Shown piece by piece: positions 28,801-37,658 of a stretch of DNA of 64,000 nt. Made by a program: the position numbers and the translations under genes. Positions within the stretch are counted from its first letter, which is position 1. Each line of letters opens with the position of its first letter. The notes beneath the pieces were generated by a model. The model made no database searches, was not told the origin of the DNA, and saw only the letters and a program-made list of their open reading frames with translations. Origin of the DNA: Hyphomicrobiales bacterium (GTDB lineage: Bacteria > Pseudomonadota > Alphaproteobacteria > Rhizobiales > Rhizobiaceae); NCBI GenBank assembly GCA_900472925.1, contig UCJU01000015.1:7853-71852 (forward strand). Direction: 5' to 3'.

Positions 28801-31800
28801 CGAGGTAGCGGGCCAGATGCTGGAAGGCGGCGGCCTGCTGCGAGGTCACGCCCACGTGGCGCATCTGCACCTGTGTTCGGGTCCAGGCATGGACCAGTTC
28901 ATGCGCGAAGGCATCGGGGTGACGGTAGCGGTCGATCGCCTTGTCCACCTCTTCGCGGTTGGGTGCAGCAATCGTCCAGAAGATCACGCTGACCTTTTTG
29001 CCCGCCGGAACGCGTACGACGCGGCGCAGCGACAGGATAGGGTCGAGCGTGAAGCCATCGGTGTTGGAGAGCGAAGCTGCCGCATCGAAAGCCGCAGCTT
29101 CGCCAAGGGAGCGGCCACGACCGATGAACTTGGCGCGGTCCGTCTCATATTCGGTAGGCCGTGCCGGACCGGCATTGTCTGCAGCCAGGTGAGCGATAAC
29201 GGTGCCGAGATCGCTCGGGCTGCGCTTGTTGCGCCATGCGCGGATGACATCGCCACGCTTGCCGATCTCCGTCTGCACGAACATGCGTGAGAAGAGCGGA
29301 TGAGCGTTGTCATCGTCATCATTGGCGATGACGGGTTCCATATAGGAGGTGACTTCGATGTAGCGGTCTTCCGTACCGACATTGAGCAGCGTCACGCGAC
29401 GGCCTTCGGCATCGTGCTCGGTGGCGACGATACACTCGACGACGCTTTGCAGATCGCCCACGGTCTTGTGGAATTCGACCTTTTCGTCGGAGAAGACGGT
29501 CTTGGTCTTCTCACCTTCGGCTACCCGAGGCTCGGCGGTCGCGCTCCACCATTGGGCTGACGCCGTATCGCGCAGGAACAGGAAAGTCCCCCAGCGATCT
29601 TCCGTCGGATCGGCCTTCCAGCGCGAGATCGCCTGACCGTTCCACTTGGAATAACCGGCACCTGTCGCCGTCAGCATGGTCGAATAGTGACCGTTCGACA
29701 GGAACACGACTTCGCGGTCGCGCACGGCTGGATCGTTGATGGTGCGAACTTCTGCCCGCAGGAGATCGGCCTGTTCCTTGCCGGGTGTTTCCGGCTCGTA
29801 TTTGGCGCTCATGACCGGCACTTCACGCGGTGCCTTTTCCTGAAGCAGCAGTTCGGCTGCCTCGATCACCGGATCGGCGTGGAAGAGTTCACGCAAAATT
29901 CCGTCCATCACCACGTTGGCGACAGCCGCAATCGACATGCCATGGTGGTGAGCGTAGTAGTTGTAGACGACGGCACAGACCTTGCCATCCGGCACGCGGG
30001 TCGGTGTGAAATCGACGGCATCGTGGAAGCCGTATTGGCCGAGAGCACCGAGTTTGCGCAGCTTGTCGAGGTTCTCGAGAGCCGCATCCGGATCATATTG
30101 CGATGCCAGGATGGAGGCGTAAGGCGCGATGACCGCGTTCTGGCCAAGGCCACGCTTCAGACCCAGAGTGGGCACACCGAAGTTGGTGTACTGGTAGTTC
30201 ATGTTGTGGTCGCGGGCGTTGAAGGCCGCTTCGGAAATACCCCATGGCGTGCCGAGACGGCGGCCGTGGCTGATCTGTTCCTTGACGATCAGATTGTTGG
30301 TCTGGTTCAGGATACCGCCATGACGCTCCTGCATGACAAGCGGTGGCATGAGGTATTCGAACATCGATCCGGACCAGGAAACCAGCGCGCCCTGTGCGCC
30401 GATCGGAACGACCTGACGACCGAGGCGGTACCAGTGTTCCGTTGGCAGATCGCCCTTGGCAATCGCAAACAGGCTGGTCAAGCGGCATTCCGACGCCAGA
30501 AGGTCGTAGCAGGCCTCGTCCAGTTCCTGGCTATCGACGCGGTAGCCGATGGACAGCAGGCGACGATCCTTGCGGTACAGGAACGCGAAGTCCATCGAGA
30601 AGGCGAGATTGCGGCTGCGATCGCGAAGCGAGTTAAGACGATCACGCAGCGGATCGATAGTGGAAAGATCGAACGCGCTATCGGAGATATGCGCCTCGCA
30701 GCAATCGACCAGAGACTGCGCCCAGCGTGTGACTTCCGCGCTCTGCTCGGATTTGACTTCGAGGTTGAGGTTGGACGCAAGTTTCTGGATATCGCGGGCA
30801 AGAACGGCGAGGTTGATGACGCGGATCGATGCGAATTCGTGCTCGCGCTTGACCGACGCAAGAGCGTTGGAGAAGCCGATGATACGCTCTTCCAGACGAC
30901 GATGCAGAGGACGCAGGTTCTTGCGATCGTCCGGCAGTTCTTTCAGGGTTTCGCGCAGGATACCGGCGACGTCGCCGATGCCATCGAGGTTACCCTGAAG
31001 GTGGGCCGAAGGTGCTTCCGCCCACTGGCGGCAGGCAGACGAGATCGCAATCAGATGGCCGGCAAGGTTGCCGCTATCGACAGCGGACACATAGCGCGGA
31101 CCGAGCGTCTGCAAGGTATCGGTGTGATACCAGTTGTAGAGATGGCCGCGATATTTCTCCATCTTCTCGACCGTCTCGATGGTTTTTTCCATCCGCTCGA
31201 CGGTTTCAGAGAAGCTGATCCAGCCGAACTGGCGTGCCGAAATGACCGACAGAAGGTAGACACCGATATTGGTCGGCGAGGTCCGGCTGGCAACCATAGG
31301 CTCTGGCGTTTCCTGATAGTTATCAGGCGGCAGATAGTTCTCTTTCGAGTTCACGAAAGCTTCGTAGTAGCGCCATGTGCGGCGTGCGATCTTGCGAAGC
31401 TCGCTCGACACGTGTTCGGAGACAAACAGGCGATCTTCGGTTTCTGCGGACTGGCTGACGAACCAAGCGACGGCAGGGGACAGGATCCACAGCAGCGCGA
31501 AGGGGAGACCGACCAGGAAGGCGTTGTCGCCAGGAAGCGATGCGAGTGCCAGGCCCAGAAGTGCGGCGACCGGAGCGTGCCACATTTGGCGGTAATAATC
31601 GAAAATGCTGCCCTGTGCGCTGGACTGGATGCTGGCGGCGGTGCGCCACTCCAGCATCAGCTTGCCGCTGACCAAAAGGCGATAGAGCGAGCGGACGATG
31701 GCATCGGCCATCATGCAGGCGCTGTCGGCGATGAAAACGATGCGCAGGGCGACCTGTGCATTGGTTGCGCGGACTTCAGCCCACAATGTGTGGAAATGCG

Positions 31801-34387
31801 CCTGCGGTACGATATCGGTGGAGCGCGGCACGATGCCCGATAGCAGGGAAATGGTGGGTGCGACGAACAGCGAGAAGATCAGCAGGATCTGCCAGATCAG
31901 CGCGCCGAGCGGACCCATGAAATACCAGCCGAGAACAGAGGCTGCAAACCATGCAATCGGCGTCAGCGAGCGACGCAGGTTGTCGACCATCTTCCAGCGA
32001 CCAATGGCGGTGACGCCCCGCTTGGCTTCCATGATGTAAGGCAGGAGCTGCCAGTCGCCACGCGCCCAGCGGTGCTGACGCGAGACTTCGACTTCGTAAC
32101 GGGTCGGAAAGTCTTCCACCAGTTCCACGTCCGTGACCAGCGCGCAGCGCGCGAACGAGCCTTCGAGAAGGTCGTGGGACAGAACGGCATTTTCATCGAT
32201 GCGGCCTTTCAAAGCCGTTTCGAAGGCGTCCACGTCATAAAGGCCCTTGCCGGTGAAGGTGCCTTCGGAGGTCAGGTCCTGATACACGTCGGATACGGTG
32301 AAGACGTAAGGGTCGATGCCGCGGTTGATGGAGAAGACGCGCTGGAAGACAGAGGCGTCCTTACCCGTCGTCAGCGATGGGGTCACGCGTGGCTGAAGCA
32401 GACCATAACCGTGAATGACGCGGCCCGTTTCAGGGTCATGAACCGGGCGGTTCATCGGGTGGTGCATCTTGCCGACGAGCTTGGTGACGGCATCGCGCAT
32501 CAGGCGGGTGTCGGCATCCAGCGTCATGACATATTTGACGTTTTTCGGCACCATATTGGCACCGTTGAGGAAGGTCGTGTCCTTGTCGCCGCGCAGCAGC
32601 ATGTTCAGTTCATGCAGCTTGCCGCGCTTGCGTTCCCATCCCATCCAGCTGCCTTCAGCCGGATTGAACAGGCGGCGGCGGTGCAGCAGGTAGAACCGTG
32701 TCTTGCCGTCAAAAGCGTAGCGGGCGCTGAGTTCTGCCACTTCCCGCTTGGCATATTCGAGGATTTCGATGTCTTCGGCGGATTGCTCGTAGGGCGCGTC
32801 GCGCCAGTCGCTGATCAGCGCAAAATAAATCTCGCCATGGGGATTGGCGAGGTAATGCACCTCGATGTTGCGGACCATTTCATCGACGCTGTCGCGGCTG
32901 GTCAGCATGCAGGGCACGGCCAGAAGCGTACAGGCGTCCTGCGGAATGCCTTCCTTGAACTCGTAGCCCACCAGGCGGAACGGCTTGACGAAGAAGGTTA
33001 CGAGCGTGTTGAACAGGCCCGTTGCGCCTTCCGATGCGGGCAGGGCAAACATCAGCAGGAATGCGGTAACGACATACCAGGGCATGCCGGCTTCGGCCAG
33101 GAACCAGCCGACGACCGCCATTGCCAGCGCGGTAAACGCCATGACCGGGACGGCGATGGACAGCCAGTTGAATTTGCGCATGAAGCGCACGACACGCTGC
33201 GAAAACAGCGGCGAGTAGCCGATCCGGTCCTCCAGCTCCTGCCGGCGCTCACCGATCAGGAAGTTGCCGACATTGGGCGCATGTGGATGGGTTTCACCGG
33301 AATTGGCGGTTTCCGTTACCAGATCGACAGCGACCTGTGCCACTTCGATTTCCGTCTTGGGTGAACGGCGCGCCAGAAGTTCGATTGTGTTGCGGTAGGT
33401 GTTGCGCGATCCGAAGTCGAGTGTGTTGTAGTCGGTCTGCTCGCGCAGGACCTTGTCGATGTGGCTGACTTCTTCAAACCAGACCGACCATTCGGTATCG
33501 TCAATTTCGCGCAGGCTCTTGACGATGTTGCCCATCGTTACGTTGCCGGATGCGAGGCGGTTATGTTCCGCCATCATGATGTTTTCGGCGTCCGTTCCCG
33601 ACTTGTGCAGGCGCTCTTCAAGCCAGTTCAGGGCAAAACCTGATGTCTGTGAGCCGTTTCTGAGGCGATACAGGAACTGCGTGGAGAAGGTCGGATCGGC
33701 AACCAGCTCATCGATCTGCCCGAGAAGACCGGCGGATGCCTCGGCGTCGTTGAGACGGATGATTTCATCGACCACCTCGTTTGCGCGCTGGCGCATGCGG
33801 CGGGAGCGTTCGACGCGGATGGAAATACGGCGCAGATTTTCGATAAGGACGAAACGCAGGATTGACGGCAGAGCCCAAAGCTCGCCGATCTGCAGGGTCT
33901 TTGATGTCTGATATCCCTCAACGAGGGCCGTCATGCTTTCGCGGGAAATCGTGCTGTGGGTGTGAGCAACGTAAATCCACGCCAATGCCATAACGCGTGG
34001 AATTTCAATATTGCCGATCTTGACCGTGGGCAACTGGCGATAGAATTTGCGCGGAAAATCCCGACGCACTTCCTGGATGGCTTCTTCGATCACATAGTGA
34101 TTGTCGAGCAGCCATTCGGCAGCCGGCGTGATGTTCTGGCCGTTTTCAGCATCCACCGCCGTCGTGCGATAGACCCGCAGGATCTCTTTTTCGTTTTCAC
34201 GATGGCGCGCGAAGAAATCGAACTCCATGAAACCCGGCAGCCCATCGGCTCCGGATTTGGAGAGCTCGGCTCCACAGTCCCTCAGTTCCTCGATTGTGAA
34301 GTAGACCGAGCGAATCGAATCATTGTGATCGATCTGCTTTGTTTCTGAATCACGGGCGGCGGCGGTCGGCGTAATATGAAATGACAT
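25895..34387 (-). CDS. ndvB: Cyclic beta-1,2-glucan synthase
   Basis: A 2830-residue inner-membrane enzyme (NdvB; ChvB in Agrobacterium) that primes on itself, elongates and cyclises beta-1,2-glucan from UDP-glucose. The product is a periplasmic osmo-adaptation glucan needed for attachment, virulence or nodulation. The glycosyltransferase core has VMTLDADTRLMRDAV (about 620) and RQHRWARGDWQL (about 770) and is flanked by membrane helices near 410-460 and 800-970. The C-terminal third is a GH94-type phosphorylase-like domain with GGDWNDGMNRVG (about 2521), which sets ring size. The frame is intact over 8.5 kb. The exporter gene ndvA lies 10 kb to the right. Confidence 0.97.
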   Translation of the reverse strand: MSFHITPTAAARDSETKQIDHNDSIRSVYFTIEELRDCGAELSKSGADGLPGFMEFDFFARHRENEKEILRVYRTTAVDAENGQNITPAAEWLLDNHYVIEEAIQEVRRDFPRKFYRQLPTVKIGNIEIPRVMALAWIYVAHTHSTISRESMTALVEGYQTSKTLQIGELWALPSILRFVLIENLRRISIRVERSRRMRQRANEVVDEIIRLNDAEASAGLLGQIDELVADPTFSTQFLYRLRNGSQTSGFALNWLEERLHKSGTDAENIMMAEHNRLASGNVTMGNIVKSLREIDDTEWSVWFEEVSHIDKVLREQTDYNTLDFGSRNTYRNTIELLARRSPKTEIEVAQVAVDLVTETANSGETHPHAPNVGNFLIGERRQELEDRIGYSPLFSQRVVRFMRKFNWLSIAVPVMAFTALAMAVVGWFLAEAGMPWYVVTAFLLMFALPASEGATGLFNTLVTFFVKPFRLVGYEFKEGIPQDACTLLAVPCMLTSRDSVDEMVRNIEVHYLANPHGEIYFALISDWRDAPYEQSAEDIEILEYAKREVAELSARYAFDGKTRFYLLHRRRLFNPAEGSWMGWERKRGKLHELNMLLRGDKDTTFLNGANMVPKNVKYVMTLDADTRLMRDAVTKLVGKMHHPMNRPVHDPETGRVIHGYGLLQPRVTPSLTTGKDASVFQRVFSINRGIDPYVFTVSDVYQDLTSEGTFTGKGLYDVDAFETALKGRIDENAVLSHDLLEGSFARCALVTDVELVEDFPTRYEVEVSRQHRWARGDWQLLPYIMEAKRGVTAIGRWKMVDNLRRSLTPIAWFAASVLGWYFMGPLGALIWQILLIFSLFVAPTISLLSGIVPRSTDIVPQAHFHTLWAEVRATNAQVALRIVFIADSACMMADAIVRSLYRLLVSGKLMLEWRTAASIQSSAQGSIFDYYRQMWHAPVAALLGLALASLPGDNAFLVGLPFALLWILSPAVAWFVSQSAETEDRLFVSEHVSSELRKIARRTWRYYEAFVNSKENYLPPDNYQETPEPMVASRTSPTNIGVYLLSVISARQFGWISFSETVERMEKTIETVEKMEKYRGHLYNWYHTDTLQTLGPRYVSAVDSGNLAGHLIAISSACRQWAEAPSAHLQGNLDGIGDVAGILRETLKELPDDRKNLRPLHRRLEERIIGFSNALASVKREHEFASIRVINLAVLARDIQKLASNLNLEVKSEQSAEVTRWAQSLVDCCEAHISDSAFDLSTIDPLRDRLNSLRDRSRNLAFSMDFAFLYRKDRRLLSIGYRVDSQELDEACYDLLASECRLTSLFAIAKGDLPTEHWYRLGRQVVPIGAQGALVSWSGSMFEYLMPPLVMQERHGGILNQTNNLIVKEQISHGRRLGTPWGISEAAFNARDHNMNYQYTNFGVPTLGLKRGLGQNAVIAPYASILASQYDPDAALENLDKLRKLGALGQYGFHDAVDFTPTRVPDGKVCAVVYNYYAHHHGMSIAAVANVVMDGILRELFHADPVIEAAELLLQEKAPREVPVMSAKYEPETPGKEQADLLRAEVRTINDPAVRDREVVFLSNGHYSTMLTATGAGYSKWNGQAISRWKADPTEDRWGTFLFLRDTASAQWWSATAEPRVAEGEKTKTVFSDEKVEFHKTVGDLQSVVECIVATEHDAEGRRVTLLNVGTEDRYIEVTSYMEPVIANDDDDNAHPLFSRMFVQTEIGKRGDVIRAWRNKRSPSDLGTVIAHLAADNAGPARPTEYETDRAKFIGRGRSLGEAAAFDAAASLSNTDGFTLDPILSLRRVVRVPAGKKVSVIFWTIAAPNREEVDKAIDRYRHPDAFAHELVHAWTRTQVQMRHVGVTSQQAAAFQHLARYLVYPDMHLRADADTLKTGLASQRSLWPLAISGDFPIFSLRINDDMDMDIAREALSAHEYLRARGVIFDLVIVNERAASYAQDMQHALDFISEAQRRINPADGGRQHVFSVRRDLVDEETWSALLAASRVVLHVRNGKIVDQVNRAVSLFAAHRGPDGSDTAQARLPAPAFPQAEPVENVDDLDFWNGFGGFSKSGDEYVVRLHGGQSTPHPWINVISNENFGFHVSAEGAAFTWSRNSRDYQLTPWSNDPVVNRPGEAIYVADVDSGKIHSPFAALSRNPEAVFETRHGLGYSVFRSIEDGLDIEVTQTVDREKPVKLSRLTVRNVGSKNRRLKTYGYVEWVLGNNTQKSAPFILSSHDEESGALFASNPYSIDYHARTAFIALEGPAGSFTTSKREFIGRYGSIHAPQAVLSGAALSGSVELDGAPCAAVMQEIHLKPGEERQLLFFVGDADTAEDARALVKDIRQSDFNAVLDANRTFWSGFTGQLQVSTPDAGFNHMVNSWLPYQALACRIMARTAFYQSSGAFGFRDQLQDTLAFLLYQPELAREQILRAAGRQFPEGDVQHWWLPLTGAGVRTTISDDVVWLAYATHQYIVATGDKAILEESIPFLKGPALTPGQHDAFFQPETSDTAVNLYEHAALALDLAIHRTGENGLPLILGGDWNDGMNRVGVAGKGTSVWLGWFLSGTLRDFIEIAEERRDLDRVERWKTHRDKLRAALETAGWDGEYYRRGYFDDGTPLGSITSEECRIDSLGQSWSVLSGEGEEQRSGQAMDAVMKELVDEETGIIRLFTPPFKRSPQDPGYIKGYPPGVRENGGQYTHAATWVVLALAKLGRNEDAWKCFSMLNPVNHALDRASSETYRVEPYVVTADVYGEGAYAGRGGWSWYTGSAGWLYRAAVEGILGITRVNGTLHIAPSLPQAWDTFSAKITLEGKVREVSVKRTAGSPDIEVSIDGKPVTGQDRAIPFD

Positions 34388-34956
34388 CGGCTCGAATTCT
34401 GCACTCTGCTAAGGGTCTGGTTTCGTGTAACCGGAACTTGTTTCAGATTGCGTTAGGAAATTGAAACAACTGTGGCAGCTTTATCTCGTGCTGATCCTGA
34501 ACCTTGGCTGAACCATCGCGAACCAGCGAACGATGATCTTCTTTTGACATCTGCTTGGCCGTCAACATTTTCGGCAAGCAAATCCACGTTGAGAGACAAT
34601 CAACTGAGGGAGGGTGAAAAAACAGATAAGCGCAGTTGAGCGCCATGTCGTTCATGAAACATCTTGCACGCTCCCCCAAAGCGAAAACACGTCATGCACA
34701 TCTGTCCCCATCTTGTCTCTGAATTCTCTGGACGTATCCACCTAGCGTGAAGGCGTAACATCGCCAGAATGAGGGAATGATTAAAGGCGCTATCAGTTCC
34801 ATGCCACCTGTTCTGCCTCCACGCAAGCGCGGAATGCCGCGCGGATACGCGGCAGCGTAGCCAAAGCGCACGCGCCCTTATCAAAACCTGGTTATGCTGT
34901 TAAACGAGAGCGACGGAAAAACGCTAAGCAGACGCAAACATGCCGGACTTCAAAAA
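34388..34956. other. 569-bp divergent control region, ndvB / M20 amidohydrolase
   Basis: The region separates leftward ndvB from a rightward amidohydrolase gene. The notable feature is a set of phased GAAC/GGTTC repeats at 34499-34532. GAGGGAGGG at 34606-34614 looks like a ribosome site, but the GTG that follows touches it and the frame ends after 43 codons. No terminator, tRNA or known riboswitch was seen. Confidence 0.4.
34499..34532. repeat. Helically phased GAACC repeats upstream of ndvB
   Basis: GAACC occurs at 34499, 34510 and 34520, with a fourth GAAC at 34528; spacings of 11, 10 and 8 bases place the first three on one face of the helix. The array is 112-145 bases upstream of the ndvB start. 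It may be a regulator site, as yet unidentified. Confidence 0.4.
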
Positions 34957-36138
34957 ATGACGATTGAGCCCAAAGACATCACCGCATTCTCCAATCATAT
35001 GCCTGATGTGGTGGCGATCCGTCATCATCTCCATCGCAACCCGGAAATCGGACTGTCGGAATTCAAAACCTCGGATTTCGTGGCGGCTCAGCTGGAAGCG
35101 ATGGGGTACGATGTCACCCGCGGTCTGGCCGGAACGGGCGTCGTCGCGACCTTGCGCAATGGCAGCAGCGCAAGATCGATCGGTATTCGCGCCGATATCG
35201 ATGCCCTGCCCATTCATGAGGAAACCGGAGCGGATTATGCCAGCGAAAATCCCGGCGTCATGCACGCCTGTGGGCATGACGGGCATACGGCCATGCTGTT
35301 GGGTGCCGCCAAGATCATTGCGGACCGTCGCAATTTCGACGGGACCATTCACCTGATTTTCCAGCCCGCCGAGGAGAATTTTGGCGGTGCGCGCATCATG
35401 ATCGAGGATGGATTGTTCGAGCGTTTCCCTTGTGACGCGGTGTTTGCGCTTCACAATGAACCCAGCCTTCCCTTCGGCCATTTCGTGCTGCGGGATGGGC
35501 CGATCATGGCGGCGGTGGATGAATGCAAGATCACCATCCACGGTCATGGCGGGCATGGAGCAGAACCGCAGACCGCTCTCGATCCAATCGTCGCAGGTGC
35601 CAGTATCATTATGGCGCTACAGACAATCGTCTCGCGCAACATTCACCCCTTGACCCCGACGGTGGTGACGGTGGGTGCGTTTCACGCGGGTGTGGCCAGC
35701 AACGTCATCCCTGAAACAGCAGAGATGCTGCTGACGATCCGCTCGTTTGATGCCGATGCGAGAGATGAGTTGGAAAAGCGGATTTGTCTGATCGCGCAAG
35801 GCCAGGCGGCCAGCTATGGAATGAGCGTGACGCTGGATTATCAGCGTGGTTACAACCCGACTGTCAATCACAAGGCCGAAACGGACTATATCGCAGGTCT
35901 GGCGGCGCGATTTGCCGGAGCCGACAAAGTTATCGAAATGCCGAGACCGACGATGGGTGCGGAAGATTTTGCCTATATGCTGGAAGAGCGCCCGGGCGCA
36001 TATTTCTTTCTTGGCACCAAACGGACCGACAACGATCCGTCGTTGCACCACCCGAAATTTGACTTCAACGATGACATCCTGCCAATCGGAACGTCGTTCT
36101 GGGTGGAGCTCGCGGAAGATTATTTGAAACTTGCCTGA
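34957..36138 (+). CDS. M20-family amidohydrolase (hippurate hydrolase-like)
   Basis: A 393-residue zinc amidohydrolase that would remove an acyl group from an N-acyl amino acid, as in hippurate, indole-acetyl-amino-acid or N-acetyl amino acid hydrolases. The metal ligands are visible: Cys/His in MHACGHDGHTAMLLGA (about 100-115), the Glu pair in FQPAEENFGGARIM, and a late His in LHHPKFDFNDDILPIG. The dimerisation domain lies between about 180 and 290. Neither ATG 34957 nor ATG 34894 has a strong ribosome site; I chose 34957 because family proteins begin shortly before the HHLHRNPE segment. Substrate unknown. Confidence 0.85.
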   Translation: MTIEPKDITAFSNHMPDVVAIRHHLHRNPEIGLSEFKTSDFVAAQLEAMGYDVTRGLAGTGVVATLRNGSSARSIGIRADIDALPIHEETGADYASENPGVMHACGHDGHTAMLLGAAKIIADRRNFDGTIHLIFQPAEENFGGARIMIEDGLFERFPCDAVFALHNEPSLPFGHFVLRDGPIMAAVDECKITIHGHGGHGAEPQTALDPIVAGASIIMALQTIVSRNIHPLTPTVVTVGAFHAGVASNVIPETAEMLLTIRSFDADARDELEKRICLIAQGQAASYGMSVTLDYQRGYNPTVNHKAETDYIAGLAARFAGADKVIEMPRPTMGAEDFAYMLEERPGAYFFLGTKRTDNDPSLHHPKFDFNDDILPIGTSFWVELAEDYLKLA

Positions 36139-36185
36139 TGGCTCGAGCGACAAGGTCGGTCATGGCCGACCTTGGTTACGGACGA

Positions 36186-36329
36186 TCAGGGCACCAGTCC
36201 GAAGATGACTGCGCCGACGAAACCGAAGCAGACGGTGACCATCACTGCGTGAAGTGCAACCTGCCAGCTTTTGGGCGCAGCGGATGATGGCGCAAAATCT
36301 CTGATTTTTCCGGCTTTGGAATAAGACAT
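36186..36329 (-). CDS. Small 47-residue single-span membrane protein
   Basis: A short frame from ATG 36329 to TGA 36186, with AAGGGAGGG ending four bases upstream. The product begins MSYSKAGKIRDFAPSSA, has a polar, basic N-terminal half and then one hydrophobic segment (about residues 25-45, VMVTVCFGFVGAVIFGLVP) reaching the C-terminus. This is the shape of a small inner-membrane protein with its N-terminus in the cytoplasm. Function is unknown. It lies convergent to the amidohydrolase gene and divergent from the flavoenzyme gene, 229 bases away. Confidence 0.65.
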   Translation of the reverse strand: MSYSKAGKIRDFAPSSAAPKSWQVALHAVMVTVCFGFVGAVIFGLVP

Positions 36330-36557
36330 CGAACCCTCCCTTGTTGACACATCAACCGGCAGACCGGCTGTTTGGCTATAAGTCTCAGAGTATCGCTATT
36401 TTCGAGTCATTCTGTAGAGAGGATTTTCCATAAGTTGCCGCAATCGGAGAAAATACTGATCGCCACTTGCCTCCCAACAGGCACCGATCTACCGATTTGT
36501 TAACGTTCAACGCGCAGCGACCCTTCCGGTTCAACACAAAATTAACGGCGACACGAT

Positions 36558-37658
36558 TTGGCAGATACAGACGTCATGATCATCGGTGCGGGTGTCGTCG
36601 GTCTTGCGGTTGCGCGGCAACTGGCGATGACAGGTCTGTCGGTGATTATTCTGGAAAAGGAAAGCGAGTTCGGCAGCCACACCTCGTCGCGCAACAGCGA
36701 GGTCATCCACGCAGGTCTCTACTATCCAAAGGGAAGTCTGAAAGCGCAACTGTGTGTCGAGGGAAGACGGCAGCTTTACGATTTCTGCAAAACCCACGGC
36801 GTTGGTCATCGCCGCTGCGGCAAGCTGATTGTCGCCACCAGCGATGATGACATCGCGCTTCTGGAAGATCTGAAACGACGCGGCATGGAGAACGGCTGCG
36901 AAGATCTGGTCATGATCGACGGGCAGGCGGCGCGGGCCATGGAGCCTGCACTTTCCTGCAAAGCGGCCCTGTTTTCTCCATCAACCGGTATCATCGACAG
37001 CCATGCCTATATGCTGGCGCTGCTGGGTGGTGCGGAGGATGCGGGTGCCTTGGTCGCCTATCGTGCTCCGTTTCTGAGAGCAGACAGCACCGCTGGCGGC
37101 TTTGAGGTTTTCGTCGGCGGCACGGAGCCCATACAACTGCGTTGCCGATATCTGATCAATGCTGCGGGGCTCTATGCGCCTTCGGTTGCCGGATCGATCG
37201 AGGGGCTTTCAGAGGACCATGTGCCGGTTGGCCGTTTTGCCAAGGGTTCATATTTTTCGTTGTCGGGAAAATCACCCTTTTCACGGTTGATCTATCCGGC
37301 ACCCCACAGCCATGGCCTTGGTGTTCACCTGACGCTCGACCTCGGTGGGCAGGCGCGGTTCGGTCCCGATATCGAGTGGGTCGAGGAGATCGACTATGCC
37401 GTCGATCCCGGTCGCTCACAAGGGTTCGATGCGGCTATTCGGCGATACTGGCCTGACATGCCCGACAACGCGCTTTCACCGGCCTATTCGGGCATCCGTC
37501 CAAAAATCTCAGGCCCTGACGATCCCGCAATGGATTTTCGTATCGATGGTTTCGAGGTCCATGGCGTCAAAGGGCTTGTCAATCTGTTCGGGATCGAAAG
37601 CCCGGGGCTCACGGCATCGATAGCGATTGCGCAGGAGGTCTCTCGCCATCTCGCCTAA
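36558..37658 (+). CDS. FAD-dependent oxidoreductase, L-2-hydroxyglutarate oxidase-like
   Basis: A 366-residue flavoprotein of the DAO superfamily resembling LhgO, which oxidises L-2-hydroxyglutarate to 2-oxoglutarate and feeds electrons to the respiratory chain. It has the FAD motif VMIIGAGVVGLAVARQLA at the N-terminus, the LhgO-type HTSSRNSEVIHAGLYYPKGS and KLIVATSDDD, LINAAGLYAPSVA, and a C-terminal GIRPKISG ... NLFGIESPGLTAS. TTG 36558 is used as the start since the Rossmann strand begins almost at once; ATG 36576 would cut into it. Its stop overlaps that of the facing gene by three bases. Confidence 0.83.
   Translation: MADTDVMIIGAGVVGLAVARQLAMTGLSVIILEKESEFGSHTSSRNSEVIHAGLYYPKGSLKAQLCVEGRRQLYDFCKTHGVGHRRCGKLIVATSDDDIALLEDLKRRGMENGCEDLVMIDGQAARAMEPALSCKAALFSPSTGIIDSHAYMLALLGGAEDAGALVAYRAPFLRADSTAGGFEVFVGGTEPIQLRCRYLINAAGLYAPSVAGSIEGLSEDHVPVGRFAKGSYFSLSGKSPFSRLIYPAPHSHGLGVHLTLDLGGQARFGPDIEWVEEIDYAVDPGRSQGFDAAIRRYWPDMPDNALSPAYSGIRPKISGPDDPAMDFRIDGFEVHGVKGLVNLFGIESPGLTASIAIAQEVSRHLA

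Noticed and set aside
34443-34679. 78-codon minus-strand frame in the ndvB leader
   Set aside because: Overlaps the phased repeats, lacks a ribosome site and has no coding character.
34614-34745. 43-codon GTG frame after GAGGGAGGG in the amidohydrolase leader
   Set aside because: The ribosome-like site touches the GTG, leaving no spacing, and the peptide resembles nothing known.
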